Positions 11,374 through 24,455 of a stretch of 64,000 nucleotides of DNA are shown one piece after another. The notes below the pieces were generated by a model. It did not search any database and was not told where the DNA came from. It saw nothing but the letters and a program-made list of their open reading frames with translations. Position 1 is the first letter of the stretch, and each line of letters opens with the position of its first letter. Source of the DNA: Linanthus parryae. Its lineage: Eukaryota > Streptophyta > Magnoliopsida > Ericales > Polemoniaceae. The position numbers and the translations under genes are program-made. The stretch covers positions 71,151,491 to 71,215,490 of the forward strand of contig JALGPY010000003.1 of the NCBI GenBank assembly GCA_023055425.1, in the 5' to 3' direction.

Positions 11374-12219
11374 GATGGCTACAGCAAACTTGGGGAATAG
11401 GACGAATGGAGATAGTAGTACTTCTAATAAGGGTGCTAACCCTGATACTATGAAGGCCCTTAAGGATTTTAAGAGGCAGCATCCACCTGTTTTTCGAGGT
11501 ACTCCTGACCCGGTTGCAGCTGAGCATTAGGTGAGGCAGATTGAGAAGACTTTGAATGTTATGGGAATCTATGGGGATGAGGTTCAGGTGAGGTTAGCTA
11601 TTTTTAGTTGGAAGATGGGGCTGATTAGTAGTGGTATTTGGTTACCTCTAACCTAGACATATCACCTATGCCGTGGAGGACCTTCAAGACTATGTTTTTG
11701 AAGAAGTTCTTTCCAGAGGTGGTTCAGGCAGCTAAGGCTCGTGATTTTTTGAACTTGAAGCAGGGTAGTATGTCTGTTATGCTGTATGAGGCAAAGTTTA
11801 CCGAGCTTGCCCGTTATGCCCCTAATATGGTATCTGACGATAACGAGAAGGCTAGGTTGTTTTAGTGGAGCCTTTCTCCATCTATTCGAGGCAAGATAGC
11901 TATTTTATGCTTGGAATCTTATTCTGAGGTTGTAGAGTCTGCTTTAGTTGTTGAAAGGGAGTTGGCTGATTCCAAAGGCGTGTGGGACACTAAAGGTCAG
12001 AATCGAGGTTATCAAAATAAGGGGAGACAGCCAGAACACAGGGATAATTACTCGGGGAAGAGGCAAAAGACCTTTTCCTACCCGAGCCAATATTTCTGAC
12101 CTCCCCGTCCACAAGGTCGTGGTTTCCAGGAGAGGGGGAACGTTATATGTTGGGGGTGTGGTCAGTCGGGTCACTATCGCTCTGATTGTCATCAAGCGAA
12201 TGCTACAAGTTATGGTGGG
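11374..12219 (+). pseudogene. Array C internal 1: gag (broken)
   Basis: ATG at 11374 starts a Gypsy gag. The capsid region reads through PMPWRTFKTMFLKKFFPEV and YEAKFTELARYAPNMV (11660-11840), then a basic linker and a zinc knuckle CWGCGQSGHYRSDC around 12150-12195 (CX2CX4HX4C intact in this copy). Stops lie at 11528-11530 (a TGG codon in internal 3), 11605-11607, two near 11626-11631 and at 11863-11865. Unlike the other two copies this one keeps the zinc knuckle in frame. No function can remain as written. Confidence 0.85.
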
Positions 12220-14367
12220 GTGTATCAACAGAGTAGTTTGAACCAACAGTTGCAGTTTCGTCCTGCACAATCTGAGCAGTCTGTTAGGCCACCAGTTTCA
12301 CAGACTTCTGAAGGATCCCAGCAGATGGGTTATGGTCGAGGAAAAGGGAAAGTTGGTGGACAAATCCAGGGGTCTCAGGGGAGAGCATTTGCACTTTACC
12401 CAGTTGAGGAACCCTCATGTGATCACTCAGTGATACGAGGTACATTTTTATTGCACAATACATGGGTAGATGTCTTGTTTGATTCTGGCGCTTCGCATTC
12501 CTTTATATCTGCTTCATGTGTTTCATTACTTGGCTTATCTGCGGAACCTCTATATGCTTCTTTGGGAGTGAACTCGCCATTGGGTGGGAGAACTCGTGTT
12601 GATAAAGTATGTAGAGATTGCGAGCTAGTTATTTCTGGTGCTCGAGTCACTTTTGACTTGAGAATCCTTGACATGGCCGAGTTTGACATCATTTTGGGCA
12701 TGGACTGGTTGTCTGCTCACTTTGTCGTATTAGATTATCATGAGTAGCGGGTGACGGCAGTTACCTCAGATGGTACTCGTTTTCAGTTCATTGGGAACTT
12801 TAGAGACATATTGCCTTCGTCATTGAAACACTCTCAGTGGTGTGATCGTCGGGATGAGTGGTTATCCAGCCTATCAGGTTCAGATGATTCTGGAGAAGTC
12901 ATTGCCTTGCCGCGTGTCGTTTGCGAGTTTGCTGACGTATTTCTCGAAAAGTTACCCGGTTTACCTCCTCACAGGGAAGTAGAGTTCTTTATTGATTTCC
13001 AACCTGGTACTCAACCTATCTCTATTACACCTTATCGTATGGCTCCAGCTGAGTTGAAAGAACTTAAGATCCAAATCTAAGACTTATCTGATCGGGGATA
13101 TATTAGACCTAGTTTCTCACCATGGGGAGGTCCAGTGTTTTTTGCTAAAAAGAAGGATGGGACTTTGAGGTTATGTATTGATTATAGGCAGCTTAATCAG
13201 GTTACTATCAAGAATAAGTATCCTTTACCCAGAATCGATGATTTATTTGATCACCAGTTGAAGGGTTCTAAGTGTTTTTCGAAAATTGATCTTCGTTCGG
13301 GGTATCATCAGTTGAGGGTTAGAGAGGAAGATATACCAACGACTGCCTTCAGGACTAGATATGGTCATTATGAGTTCCTTGTGATGCCTTTTGGGCTTTC
13401 TAATGCACCGAAGATATTTATGGACTTGATGAACCGCATTTTCAGACCGTATCTTGATCCGTTTGTCATTGTATTCATAGATGACATCTTTATTTACTCT
13501 CAATCGGAAGAGGATCATGAGAAACACTTGAGGTTAGTATTACAATTGCTTAGAGACAACCAGCTTTATGGTAAAGCCAACAAATGTGAATTCTGGCTAA
13601 CTGAGGTGAAGTTTCTTGAGCATGTATTGTCCGAATCTGGAGTTGTAATTGATTCTAGTAAGGTTGACGCAGTAATGAATTGGGAGAGGCCAAAGACTGT
13701 ATTTGAGATTTGGAGTTTTCTTGGTCTAGCTGGGTATTATCGAAAATTTATAGAGAATTTCTCTCGTTTATCAGGCCCATTAACGAAGTTGACAAGGAAG
13801 GGAGATAATTTTATTTGGAATGATGCTTGTGAGGAAGAATATCAAGAGCTAAAGAACAAGTTGACGACTGCTCCAATACTAGTGGTTCAAGAAAGAGTCT
13901 TGGGGTATACTGTTTATTGTGATGCCTCTAAGGAAGGTCTGGGTTGTGTATCGATGCAATTAGGAAAGGTTGTGGCTTATGGATCTCGACAGGTTAAGTC
14001 TCATGAAGTCAACTATCCTATGCATGACTTGGAGTTAGCAGCTATTGTCTTCTCTTTGAAGACTTGGAGACATTATCTTTATGGCGAATGCTTTGAGGTA
14101 TTTTCTGATCGTAAGAGTTTGAAGTATATATTTACTCAGAAGGATCTCAATATGTGACAGCGTAGATGGATGGAGTACTTGGAGGATTATGATTTTACTT
14201 TGGAGTATCATCCAGGGAAGGCTAATACTGTTGCTGATGCTCTGATTCGGAAGTCTAGAGGGATTATTGCAAGTATTTTGATAAGAGAATGGCGTATGAT
14301 AAGCTCAATTAATGACTATAATTTGAGTTTAGAGGAGCAGAACGACTTATGTTTTCTTGGAAGCTAA
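12220..14367 (+). pseudogene. Array C internal 1: protease, reverse transcriptase, RNase H (broken)
   Basis: The protease active site is VLFDSGASHSFIS near 12474. After a stop at 12745-12747 the linker leads to RT, with [16 protein letters not shown], then [11 protein letters not shown] (13165), [21 protein letters not shown] and the catalytic FIDDIFIY box near 13475, where YVDD is replaced by FIDD. RNase H follows with [11 protein letters not shown] (13907) and LEYHPGKANTVADAL (14200). Further stops are at 13078-13080, 14155-14157 and 14365-14367. The order protease-RT-RNase H identifies Ty3-Gypsy. Confidence 0.88.
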
Positions 14368-15828
14368 GTTGCTACACCTACTCTACTTACCAGAGTTATT
14401 GAGGTTCAACGACGGGATTCTGAGTCAGAGGAATTCAAAAAGCAATTAAGAGGGCGCAATGCAAAGGAGGGTTGGTCTATTCATACATATGATATCTTGA
14501 GGCTTAGAGGAAGGGTATTTGTTCCAAAGGTGGATCATTTAAGAGAAGAAGTGCTTAAGGAGTTTTACCATTCTCGTTTAGCAGTCCATCTAGGTGGAAC
14601 TAAGATGTATCGTGATTTGTGTCGTCAGTACATTTGGAATGGAATGAAGAGAGATGTTTCTCAATTTGTGTCCAGATGTTTGACTTGTCAAAATGTTAAG
14701 GTAGAACACCAGAGAGTAGCAGGATTATTACAGCCTTTTCCTATAGCTGAGTGGATGTGGGAACACGTTAGTATGGATTTCGTTTCTGGCTTTCTTAGAT
14801 CACCTAGGGGACTTGACTCTGTTTGGGCTATTTTTGATCGTTTGACCAAGTCCGCTCATTTCTTGCCTATTCGTATGACTGACTTATTAGATGTCTTGAG
14901 TCGACTCTATATCTGAGAGATAGTTCGATTGTATGGAGTTCCAGTACCTATTGTTTATGATAGAGACCCAAGATTCACTTCTCACTTTTGGCAGAGTTTG
15001 CAACATGCTCTAGGTTCTCAATTATTCTTTAGTACAACTTTTCACCCTCAGACAGACGGCCAATCTGAGAGGACTATTTAGATATTGGAAGACATGCTTA
15101 GAGCTTGTGTCATGGATCTTAAAGGTAGTTGGGAAGATCATTTACCTCTTGTGGAGTTTTCTTACAATAACAGCTTTCAGGCTAGCATTGGGATGGCACC
15201 TTATGAGGCATTATATGGTAGACCTTGTAGATCACCATTATGTTGGGATGAACTTGGAGACACTCCTATTATAGGGCCAGAGCTTGTCATGGAGACTACC
15301 GAGAAGATTAAGCTTATTAGACAAAGGCTTCTTACAGCTCAGAGTCGACATAAAAATTATGCAGACCAGAGTCGTAGACCTTTGTATTTTGAGGTATGTG
15401 ATCATGTGTTTTTAGAAGTTATGCCAAGAAGGGGTTTAATTCGGTTTGGGAAGAAGGGGAAGTTATCACCGCGTTTCAATGGCCCGTTTGAAGTTCTAGA
15501 AAGAGTTGGTCACGTTGCTTATCGTTTGGCGTTGCCACCTCTATTTTCAGGAGTTCATAGTGTATTCCATGTTTCTATGTTGAGGAAATATGAGCCTGAT
15601 CCATATCATGTCTTGCATTATGAGGATTTAGATGTATTTGATGACATTTTATTCTAGGAGAAACCTATTCGAGTTCTGGATCACCAGGAGAAGATACTTC
15701 GAGGACGAGCCATTCCTTTAGTCAAAATCTTACGGAGTCGTGGTGGTATTGAGGAAATGACATGGGAACGAGAAGCGTTAATGCGAGAGAATTACCCACA
15801 CTTATTTTCACCAGAAGGTATGTTTTAA
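14368..15828 (+). pseudogene. Array C internal 1: integrase with chromodomain-like tail (broken)
   Basis: The HHCC zinc domain is visible as HSRLAVHLGGTKMYRD with CLTCQ (14570-14690). The catalytic triad is in SMDFVSGF (14775), YDRDPRFTS (14960) and QSERT (15065). Stops are at 14914-14916, 15079-15081 and 15655-15657. The C-terminal segment [12 protein letters not shown], then [20 protein letters not shown] and a tail ending PHLFSPEGMF resembles the chromodomain-like end of Del/Tekay elements. The stop at 14914 (TGA, CpG-type change) is also present at the matching base in internal 2. Confidence 0.87.
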
Positions 15829-15863
15829 ATTTTGAGGACAAAATTTCTTTAAGGGGGTAGAGA

Positions 15864-17769
15864 TGTAATGACCGCATTTTTTTGAAGCTTATATTACTTC
15901 AGTGAATTTCATGACTAAGCACTTAGTATTTTGATGTTTCCATATCTGCCAAACTATAATAGTTAAGCTCGTCCAGAAAGACACCAAAAGTCCTATCTTC
16001 TCTAATCGCTAAATTAAGGATAAAAATATTTAGGGAATAATTAGTACTAATCATACCGTTTGAGTGTTAATAAGCTTAATTAATCATGATTAGTACATAA
16101 TGACATGAAGTATGTTAGCTTGTATATGTGTTACTGCATGATTGATACGTAGGGTGACACGTGTCACTACCTTAGCCCCTGTCCTAGATGTTTGACACAC
16201 AGCCCCGCTGCGTGTCGTTGTGTGGTAGCTTCTGTTACATACGCGACATGTGTCGTACTGCAAGTCAGATGCTTCTGACACATAACCTCCCTATGTACCG
16301 TTATAGCCTCCTGCATTTGCATGCGCGACACGTCGGGAGACACGTGTCACGCTATGGAGCCTTATCCTTACATAAATGACACACTGGTGGACACGTGTCA
16401 CAATATGGTGTACTGCCATGCATGCATGACAGGCAGGAGGACATGTGTCGCGATTCGGTGACGTGCTTTGCTTGCTTGACACACGCCCCTACTGTGTCAT
16501 CGCGTGGCACCTTCCTTGTGCATGGTTGACATGTGTCTGACACGTGTCATGTCCTGGGAACTCCTTCCCTGCATGGATGCCACGTGTCCCGCGACTCATG
16601 GCGACGTGATTGGTCGCCCTCCCCTATAAATAGAACTTGTCGTTATAGTTATTCTCATTCCAAAATTCAGTCAAGTACTAGAGAGAGATAGTGGGAGTTG
16701 GGGAGGATATTCTCGATATATTACTCGGAGGTTCTAGAGGTTCTTAGTATTTTATTAGCAGCTTCGTCGGACCGAGGTAGGGAATCTCAACGTTATAGCC
16801 CTAAATGTATTGCGTTTCCTGTTTATATGTTTGTCGTTGTACTCCTTAGATATATTCATTATAATTGTCGAATTTCCATTACTGTGTCGATGTTATACAT
16901 GATTATTGTGAACTTGTTTATAGATATATGATTCATGTGGAGATGCGTTCAAAATGTTATTTGAGTATTTGAATCATACATAGATGCTACTGAAATTGCT
17001 ATTCGAATATGCTGTTGATATTCGTGACTATGTTGGATACATGCTATCATTTGTGTTGATTGTTGATATGCTGTTGGCATGATGATATTGTCGATATTGT
17101 TGATCATGCACGATTTGCATGTGAAATTAAATATGAAAGTGGAAAGATAAATGGACGGGGTTAGGGATTGTACATCCCTTGGTCAAAGACTCTGATTGCA
17201 CCCGAGGCTTGGTGCAGAAAGCACTGCCATCTTGATGGCAGGTAGGTACTCCGCTCCTAGCTGAGAGCCCGTATGCGGAGGTAGGCTGACTCACTCCTAT
17301 CTGCGAGCGCGTATGTGAGCACCCCAGGTTCCATGAAGATAATAACACGATTAATGAATTGCATATGTATGGCTTGACATATACATGTTTATATTGAACT
17401 GTGATAGCATGATTATGTGATACGTGTACCATGAAACAATACGTGCTTGGACTGTCTCTTTGATTTTCTGTACAGAGCTTTCAGTAAGCTCACCCCTAAC
17501 ATTTTGCAGGAATAAGTTATAGTGTTGATGGCGGTTCAGTCCCTGAGTTTTCTTAGCTGTTTGGAGTGCTAGCTTGTTTATAGCTTTTGGGACGAGTTTC
17601 AACTTGTCTTATATGTAATATAATTGGCTTGGGAACCGTTAGTAGCTCTGACTACTCTGTAATATATTTTAGTTGTGTAATAAAAGTTGGAGTTGTCCAG
17701 TTCACCACTTGTTCGATCAGTTCCTTGTATTTATTTATAAAAAAATCACCCCGGTTTACGGGTGTGACA
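15864..17769 (+). repeat. LTR2 of array C
   Basis: Starts TGTAATGACCGC after AAGGGGGTAGAGA and ends GGGTGTGACA. It serves as 3' LTR for internal 1 and 5' LTR for internal 2. It is almost identical to LTR3 and shares a 3-base deletion at CTATGTACCGTT (near 16291) with it. TATA box CTATAAATAG at about 16624. U3 inverted-repeat array as in LTR1. Confidence 0.92.
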
Positions 17770-17913
17770 GCTTGGTATCAGAGCTTAGGTATACGAGACA
17801 CTTTGGGCTTGGGGTAATGGTTTAGGAACCTTATGTGTTTTGTGTTCTATTTCCTTGACTTGATCCTACCTCATAAGTTTATAGATAGGACATTCTAGAT
17901 GTTTTTTGTTGTA

Positions 17914-18775
17914 GATGGCTACAGCAAACTTGGGGAATGGGACGAGTGGAGATAGTAGTGCTTCTAATTAGGGTGCTAACCCTGATACTATGAAGGCCCT
18001 TAAGGATTGTAAGAGGCAAAATCACCTGTTTTTCGAGGTACTCCTGACCCGGTTGCAGCTGAGCATTGGGTGAGGCAGATTAAGAAGACTTTTAATGTTA
18101 TGGGAATCTTTGGGGATGAGGTCAAGGTGTGGTTAGCTACTTTTCAGTTGGAAATGAGGCTGATTAGTGGTGGTATTTGGTTACCTCTAACCTAGACATA
18201 TCACCTATGTTGTGGAGGACCTTCAAGACTATTTTTTTGAAGAAGTTCTTTCCAGAGGTGGTTTGGGCAGCTAAGGCTCGTTAGTTTTTGAACTTGAAGC
18301 AGGGTAGTATGTCTGTTATGCAGTATGAGGCAAAGTTTACCGAGCTTGCCCGTTATGCCCCTAATATGGTATCTGACGTTAACGAGAAGGCTAGGTTGTT
18401 TGAGTGGAGCCTTTCTCCAACTATTCGAGGCAAGATAGCTATTTTACGCTTCGAGTCTTATTCTGAGGTTGTAGAGTCTGCTTTAGTTGCTGAAAGGGAG
18501 TTGGCTGATTCCAAAGGCATGTGGGACACTAAAGGTCAGAATCGAGGTTATCAAAATAAGGGGAGACAGCCAGAACACAGGGATAATTACTCGGGGAAGA
18601 GGCATAAGACATTTTCCTACCCGAGCCAATCTTTCAGACCTCCCCGTCCACAAGGTCGTGGTTTCAAGGAGAGGGGGAACGTTATATGTTGGGGGGTGTG
18701 GTCAGTCGGGTCACTATCGCTCTGATGTCCTCAGGCGAATGCTACTAGTTATGGTGGGGGGGGGGGGTCTAAACA
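17914..18775 (+). pseudogene. Array C internal 2: gag (broken)
   Basis: ATG at 17914. Compared with internal 1, it has lost one base near 18020 and carries stops in the N-terminal part. The capsid segment from 18288 is open (YEAKFTELARYAPNMV). In the zinc knuckle an extra G (GTTGGGGGGTGTGG, near 18690) shifts the frame, a lesion shared with internal 3. A further base is lost at GATGTCCTCAG (18724). A run of twelve G residues at 18756-18767 replaces the four of internal 1. Confidence 0.83.
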
Positions 18776-20909
18776 TAGTAGTGTGAACCGACAGTTGCAA
18801 TTTCGTCCTGCACAATCTGAGCAATCTGTTAGGCCACCAGTTTCACAGACTTATGAAGGATCCCAGCAGATGGGTTATGGTCGAGGAAAAGGGAAAGTTG
18901 GTGGACAAACCCAGGGGTCTCAGGGGAGAGCATTTGCACTTTAACCAGTTGAGGAACCCTCATATGATCACTCAGTGATACGAGGTACATTTTTATTGCA
19001 CAATACATGGGTAGATGTCTTGTTTGATTTTGGCGCTTCGCATTCCTTTATATCTGCTTCATGTGTTTCATTACTTGGCTTATCTGCGGAACCTCCATAT
19101 GCTGCTTTGGGAGTGAACTCGCCATTGGGTGGGAGAACTCGTGTTGATAAAGTATGTAGAGATTGCGAGCTAGTTATTTCTGATGCTCGAGTCACTTTTG
19201 ACTTGAGAATCCTTGACATGGCCGAGTTTGACATCATTTTGGGCATGGACTGGTTGTCTTCTCACTTTGTTGTATTAGATTATCATGAGAAGCGGGTGAC
19301 GGCAGTTACCCCATATGGTACTCGTTTTTAATTCATTGGGAACTTTAGAGACATATTGCCTTCGTCATTGAGACACTCTCAGTGGCGTGATCATCGGGAT
19401 GAGTGGTTATCCAACCTATCAGGTTAAGATAAGTCTGGAAAAGTCATTGCATTGCCACGTGTCGTTAGCGAGTTTGCTGACGTATTTCTCGAAAAGTTAC
19501 CCGGTTTACCTCCTCACAGGGTAGTAGAGTTCTTTATTGATTTTCAACCTGGTACTCAACCTATCTCTATTACACCTTATCGTATGGCTCCTGCTGAGTT
19601 GAAAGAATTTAAGGTCCAAATCCAAGACTTATCTGATCGGGGATATATTAGACCTATTTGCTCACCGTGGGGAGCTCCAGTGTTATTTGCTAAAAAGAAG
19701 GATGGTACTTTGAGGTTATGTATTGATTATAGGCAGCTTAATCGTGTTACTATCAAGAATAAGTATCCTTTACCCAGAATCGATGATTTATTTGACCAGT
19801 TGAAGGGTTCTAAGTGTTTTTCAAAAATTGATCTTCGTTCGGGGTATCATCAGTTGATGGTTAGAGAGGAAGATATACCAACGACTGCCTTCAGGACAAG
19901 ATATGGTCATCATGAGTTCCTTGTAATGCCTATTGGACTTTCTAATGCACCGGCGATATTTATGGACTTGATGAACCGCATTTACAGACCGTATCGTGAT
20001 CAGTTTGTCATTGTATTCATATATGACATCTTGATTTACTCTCAATCGGAAGAGGATCATGAGAAACACTTGAGGTTAGTATTAAAATTGCTTCGAGACA
20101 ACCAGCTTTATGGTAAAGCCAAAAATATGAATTCTGGCTAACTGAGGTGAAGTTTCTTGGGCATGTAGTGTCTGAATCTGGAGTTGCTGTTGATCCTAGT
20201 AAGGTTGACGCAGTAATGAATTGGGAGAGGCCAAAGACTGTATTTGAGATTCGGAATTTTCTTGGTCTAGCTAGGTATTATCGGAAGTTTATAGAAAAAT
20301 TCTCTCGTTTAGCAGGCCCATCGACGAAGTTGACTAGGAAGGGAGAGAATTTTATTTGGAATGATGCTTGTGAGGAAGAATTTCAAGAGCTAAAGAAAAA
20401 GTTGACGACTGCTCCAATACTAGTGGTTCCACAAAGAGTCTTGGGGTATACTGTTTATTGTGATGCCTCTAAGGAAGGTCAGGGTTGTGTATCGATGCAA
20501 TTAGGAAAGGTTGTGGCTTATGGCTCTCGACAGTTGAAGTCTCATGAACTCAACTATCCTATGCATGACTTGGAATTAGCAGCTATTGTCTTCGCTTTGA
20601 AGACTTGGAGACATTATCTTTATGGCGAATGCTTTGAGGTATTTTTTGATCGTAAGAGTTTGAAGTATATATTTACTCAGAAGGATCTCAATATGAGACA
20701 GCGTAGATGGATGGAGTACTTGGAGGATTATGATTTTACTTTGGAGTATCATCCAGGGAAGGCTAATACTGTTGCTGATGCTCTGAGTCGGAAGTCTAGA
20801 GGGATTATTGCAAGTATTTTGATAAGAGAATGGCGTATGATAAGCTCAATTAATGACTATAATTTGAGTTTAGAGGAGCAGAACGACTTATGTTTTCTTG
20901 GAAGCTTAG
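18776..20909 (+). pseudogene. Array C internal 2: protease, reverse transcriptase, RNase H (broken)
   Basis: The protease site reads VLFDFGASHSFIS, with the usual active-site serine codon changed to phenylalanine (near 19027). RT spans about 19452-20500: [23 protein letters not shown], then IYDILIY where the FIDD/YVDD box has lost its first aspartate to tyrosine (near 20022). A lost base near 20128 shifts the frame. From 20147 RT end and RNase H are open ([13 protein letters not shown], then LEYHPGKANTVADALSRKSRG). The coding quality here is better than in internal 1. Confidence 0.86.
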
Positions 20910-22369
20910 TTGCTACACCTACTCTACTTACCAGAGTTATTGAGGTTCAACGACGGGATTCTGAGTCAGAGGAATTCAAAAAGCAATTAAGAGGGCGCAA
21001 TGCAAAGGAGGGTTGGTCTATTCATACATATGATATCTTGAGGCTTAGAGGAAGGGTATTTGTTCCAAAGGTGGATCATTTAAGAGAAGAAGTGCTTAAG
21101 GAGTTTAACCATTCTCGTTTAGCAGTCCATCTTGGTGGAACTAAGATGTATCGTGATTTGTGTCGTCAGTACATTTGGAATGGAGTGAAGAGAAATAATT
21201 CTCAATTTGTGTCCAGATGTTTGACTTGTCAAAATGTTAAGGTAGAACACCAGAGAGCATCAGGATTATTACAACCTTTGCCTATAGCTGAGTGGATGTG
21301 GGAACACGTTAGTATGGATTTCGTTTCTGGCTTTCCTAGATCACCTAGGGGACTTGACTCTGTTTGGGTTATTGTTGATCGTTTGACCAAGTCCGCTCAT
21401 TTCTTGCCTATTCGTATGACAGACTTATTAGATGTCTTGAGTCGACTCTATATCTGAGAGATATTTCGATTGTATGGAGTTCCAGTATCTATTGTTTATG
21501 ATAGAGACCCAAGATTCACTTCTCACTTTTGGCAGAGTTTGCAACATGCTCTAGGTTCTCAATTATTCTTTAGTACAACTTTTCACCCTCAGACAGACGG
21601 CCAATCTGAGAGGACTATTCAGATATTGGAAGACATGCTTAGAGCTTGTGTCATGGATCTTAAAGGTAGTTGGGAAGATCATTTACCTCTTGTGGAGTTT
21701 TCTTACAATAACAGATTTCAGGCTAGCATTGGGATGGCACCTTATGAGGCATTATATGGTAGACCTTGTAGATCACCATTATGTTGGGATGAACTTGGAG
21801 ACACTCCTATTATAGGGCCTGAGCTTGTCATGGAGACTACGGAGAAGATTAAGCTTATTAGACAAAGGCTTCTTACAGCTCAGAGTCGACATAAAAATTA
21901 TGCAGACCAGAGTCGTAGACCTTTGTATTTTGTGGTGGGTGATCATGTGTTTATAGAATTTATGCCAAGAAGGGGTTTAATTCGGTTTGGGAAGAAGGGG
22001 AAGTTATCACCACGTTTCATTGGCCCGTTTGAAGTTCTAGAAAGAGTTGGTCACGTTGCTTATCGTTTGTCGTTGCCACCTCTATTTTCAGGAGTTCATA
22101 GTGTATTCCATGTTTCTATGTTGAGGAAATATGAGCCCGATCCATATCATGTCTTGCATTATGAGGATTTAGATGTATCTGATGACATATTATTCGAGGA
22201 GAAACCTATTCGAGTTCTGGATCACCAGGAGAAGATACTTCGAGGACGAGCCATTCCTTTAGTCAAAATCTTATGGAGTCGTGGTGGTATTGAGGAAATG
22301 ACATGGGAACAAGAAGGGTTAATGTGATAGAATTACCCACACTTATTTTCACCAGAAGGTATGTTTTAA
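20910..22369 (+). pseudogene. Array C internal 2: integrase with chromodomain-like tail (broken)
   Basis: The frame runs from RNase H through the HHCC domain (HSRLAVHLGGTKM, CLTCQ) and the first catalytic aspartate (SMDFVSGF) to a TGA at 21455-21457. That stop is identical in position and codon to internal 1. After it the frame is open again from 21470 with YDRDPRFTS and [13 protein letters not shown] and continues to the chromodomain-like tail, ended early by TGA at 22324-22326; the ancestral stop is probably TAA at 22367-22369. Polypurine tract AAGGGGGTAGAGA follows at about 22392-22404. Confidence 0.86.
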
Positions 22370-22404
22370 ATTTTGAGGACAAAATTTCTTTAAGGGGGTA
22401 GAGA

Positions 22405-24311
22405 TGTAATGACCGCATTTTTGTGAAGCTTATATTACTTCAGTGAATTTCATGACTAAGCACTTAGTATTTTGATGTTTCCATATCTGCCAAACTATAA
22501 TAGTCAAGCTCGTCCAGAGAGACACCAAAAGTCCTATCTTCTCTAATCGCTAAATTAAGGATAAAAATATTTAGGGAATAATTAGTTTTAATCATACCGT
22601 TTGAGTGTTAATTAGCTTAATTAATCATGATTAGTACATAATGACATGAAGTATGTTAGCTTGTATATGTGTTACTGCATGATTGATACGTAGGGTGACA
22701 CGTTTCACTACCTTAGCCCCTGTCCTAGATGTTTGACACACAGCCCCGCTGCGTGTCGTCGTGTGGTAGCTTATGTTACATACGCGATATGTGTCGTACT
22801 GCAAGTAAGATGCTTCTGACACATAACCTCCCTATGTACCGTTATAGCCTTCTGCATTTGCATGCGCGACACGTCGGGGGACACGTGTCACGCTACGGAG
22901 CCTTATCCTTACATAAATGACACACTGGTGGACACGTGTCACAATATGGTGTACTGCCATGCATGCATGACACGCAGGAGGACATGTGTCGCGATTCGGT
23001 GACGTGCTTTGCATGCTTGACACACGCCCCTACTGTGTCATCGCGTGGCACCTTCCTTGTGCATGGTTGACATGTGTCTGACACGTGTCATGTCCTGGGA
23101 ACTCCTTCCCTGCATGGATGCCACGTGTCCCGCGACTCATGGCGACGTGATTGGTCGCCCTCCCCTATAAATAGAACTTGTCGTTATAGTTATTCTCATT
23201 CCAAAAATTCAGTCAAGTACTAGAGAGAGATAGTGGGAGTTGGGGAGGATATTCTCGATATATTACTCGGCGGTTCTGGAGGTTCTTAGTATTTTATTAG
23301 CAGCTTCGTCGGACCGAGGTAGGGAATCTCAACGTTATAGCCCTAAATGTATTGCGTTTCCTGTTTATATGTTTGTCGTTGTACTGCTTAGATATATTCA
23401 TTATAATTGTCGAATTGCCATTACTGTGTCGATGTTATACATGATTATTGTGAACTTGTATATTGATATATGATTCATGTGGAGTTGCGTTCAAAATGTT
23501 ATTTGAGTATTTGAATCATACATAGATGCTACTGAAATTGCTATTCGAATATGCTGTTGATATTCGTGACTATGCTTGATACATGCTATCATTTGTGTTG
23601 ATTGTTGATATGCTGTTGGCATGATGAAATTGTCGATATTGTTGTTCATGCACGATTTGCATGTGAAATTAAATATGAAAGTGGAAAGATAAATTTACGG
23701 GGTTAGGGATTGTACATCCCTTGGTCAAAGACTCTGATTGCACCCGAGGCTTGGTGCAGAAAGCACTGCCATCTTGATGGCAGGTAGGTACTCCGCTCCT
23801 AGCTGAGAGCCCGTATGCGGAGGTAGGCTGACTTACTCCTAGCTGCGAGCGCGTATGTGAGCACCCCAGGTTCCATGAAGATAATAACACGATTAATGAA
23901 TTGCATATGTATGGCTTGACATATACATGTTTATATTGAACTGTGATAGCATGATTATGTGATACGTGTACCACGAAACAATACGTGCTTGGACTGTCTC
24001 TTTGATTTTCTCTACAGAGCTTTCAGTAAGCTCACCCCTAACATTTTGCAGGAATAAGTTATAGTGCTGGTGGCGGTTCAGTCCCTGAGTTGTCTTAGCT
24101 GTTTGGAGTGCTAGCTTGTTTATAGCTTTTGGGACGAGTTTCAACTTGTCTTATATGTAATATAATTGGCTTGGGAACCGTTAGTAGCTCTGACTACTCT
24201 GTAATATATTTTAGTTGTGTAATAAAAGTTGGAGTTGTCCAGTTCACCACTTGTTCGATCAGTTCCTTGTATTTATTTAAAAAAAAATAACCCCGGTTTA
24301 CGGGTGTGACA
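22405..24311 (+). repeat. LTR3 of array C
   Basis: Starts TGTAATGACCGC, ends GGGTGTGACA. 3' LTR of internal 2 and 5' LTR of internal 3. Nearly the same sequence as LTR2. TATA box CTATAAATAG near 23164, with the U3 inverted-repeat array upstream. Confidence 0.92.
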
Positions 24312-24455
24312 GCTTGGTATCAGAGCTTAGGTATACGAGACACTTTGGGCTTGGGGTAATGGTTTAGGAACCTTATGTGTTTTGTGTTCTATTTCCTTGA
24401 CTTGATCCTACCTCATAAGTTTAGAGATAGGACATTCTAGATGTTTTTGTTGTAC

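Noticed and set aside
13243..13527. Minus-strand open frames inside RT of array C
   Set aside because: They lie exactly opposite strong RT motifs and reappear in the second copy for that reason.
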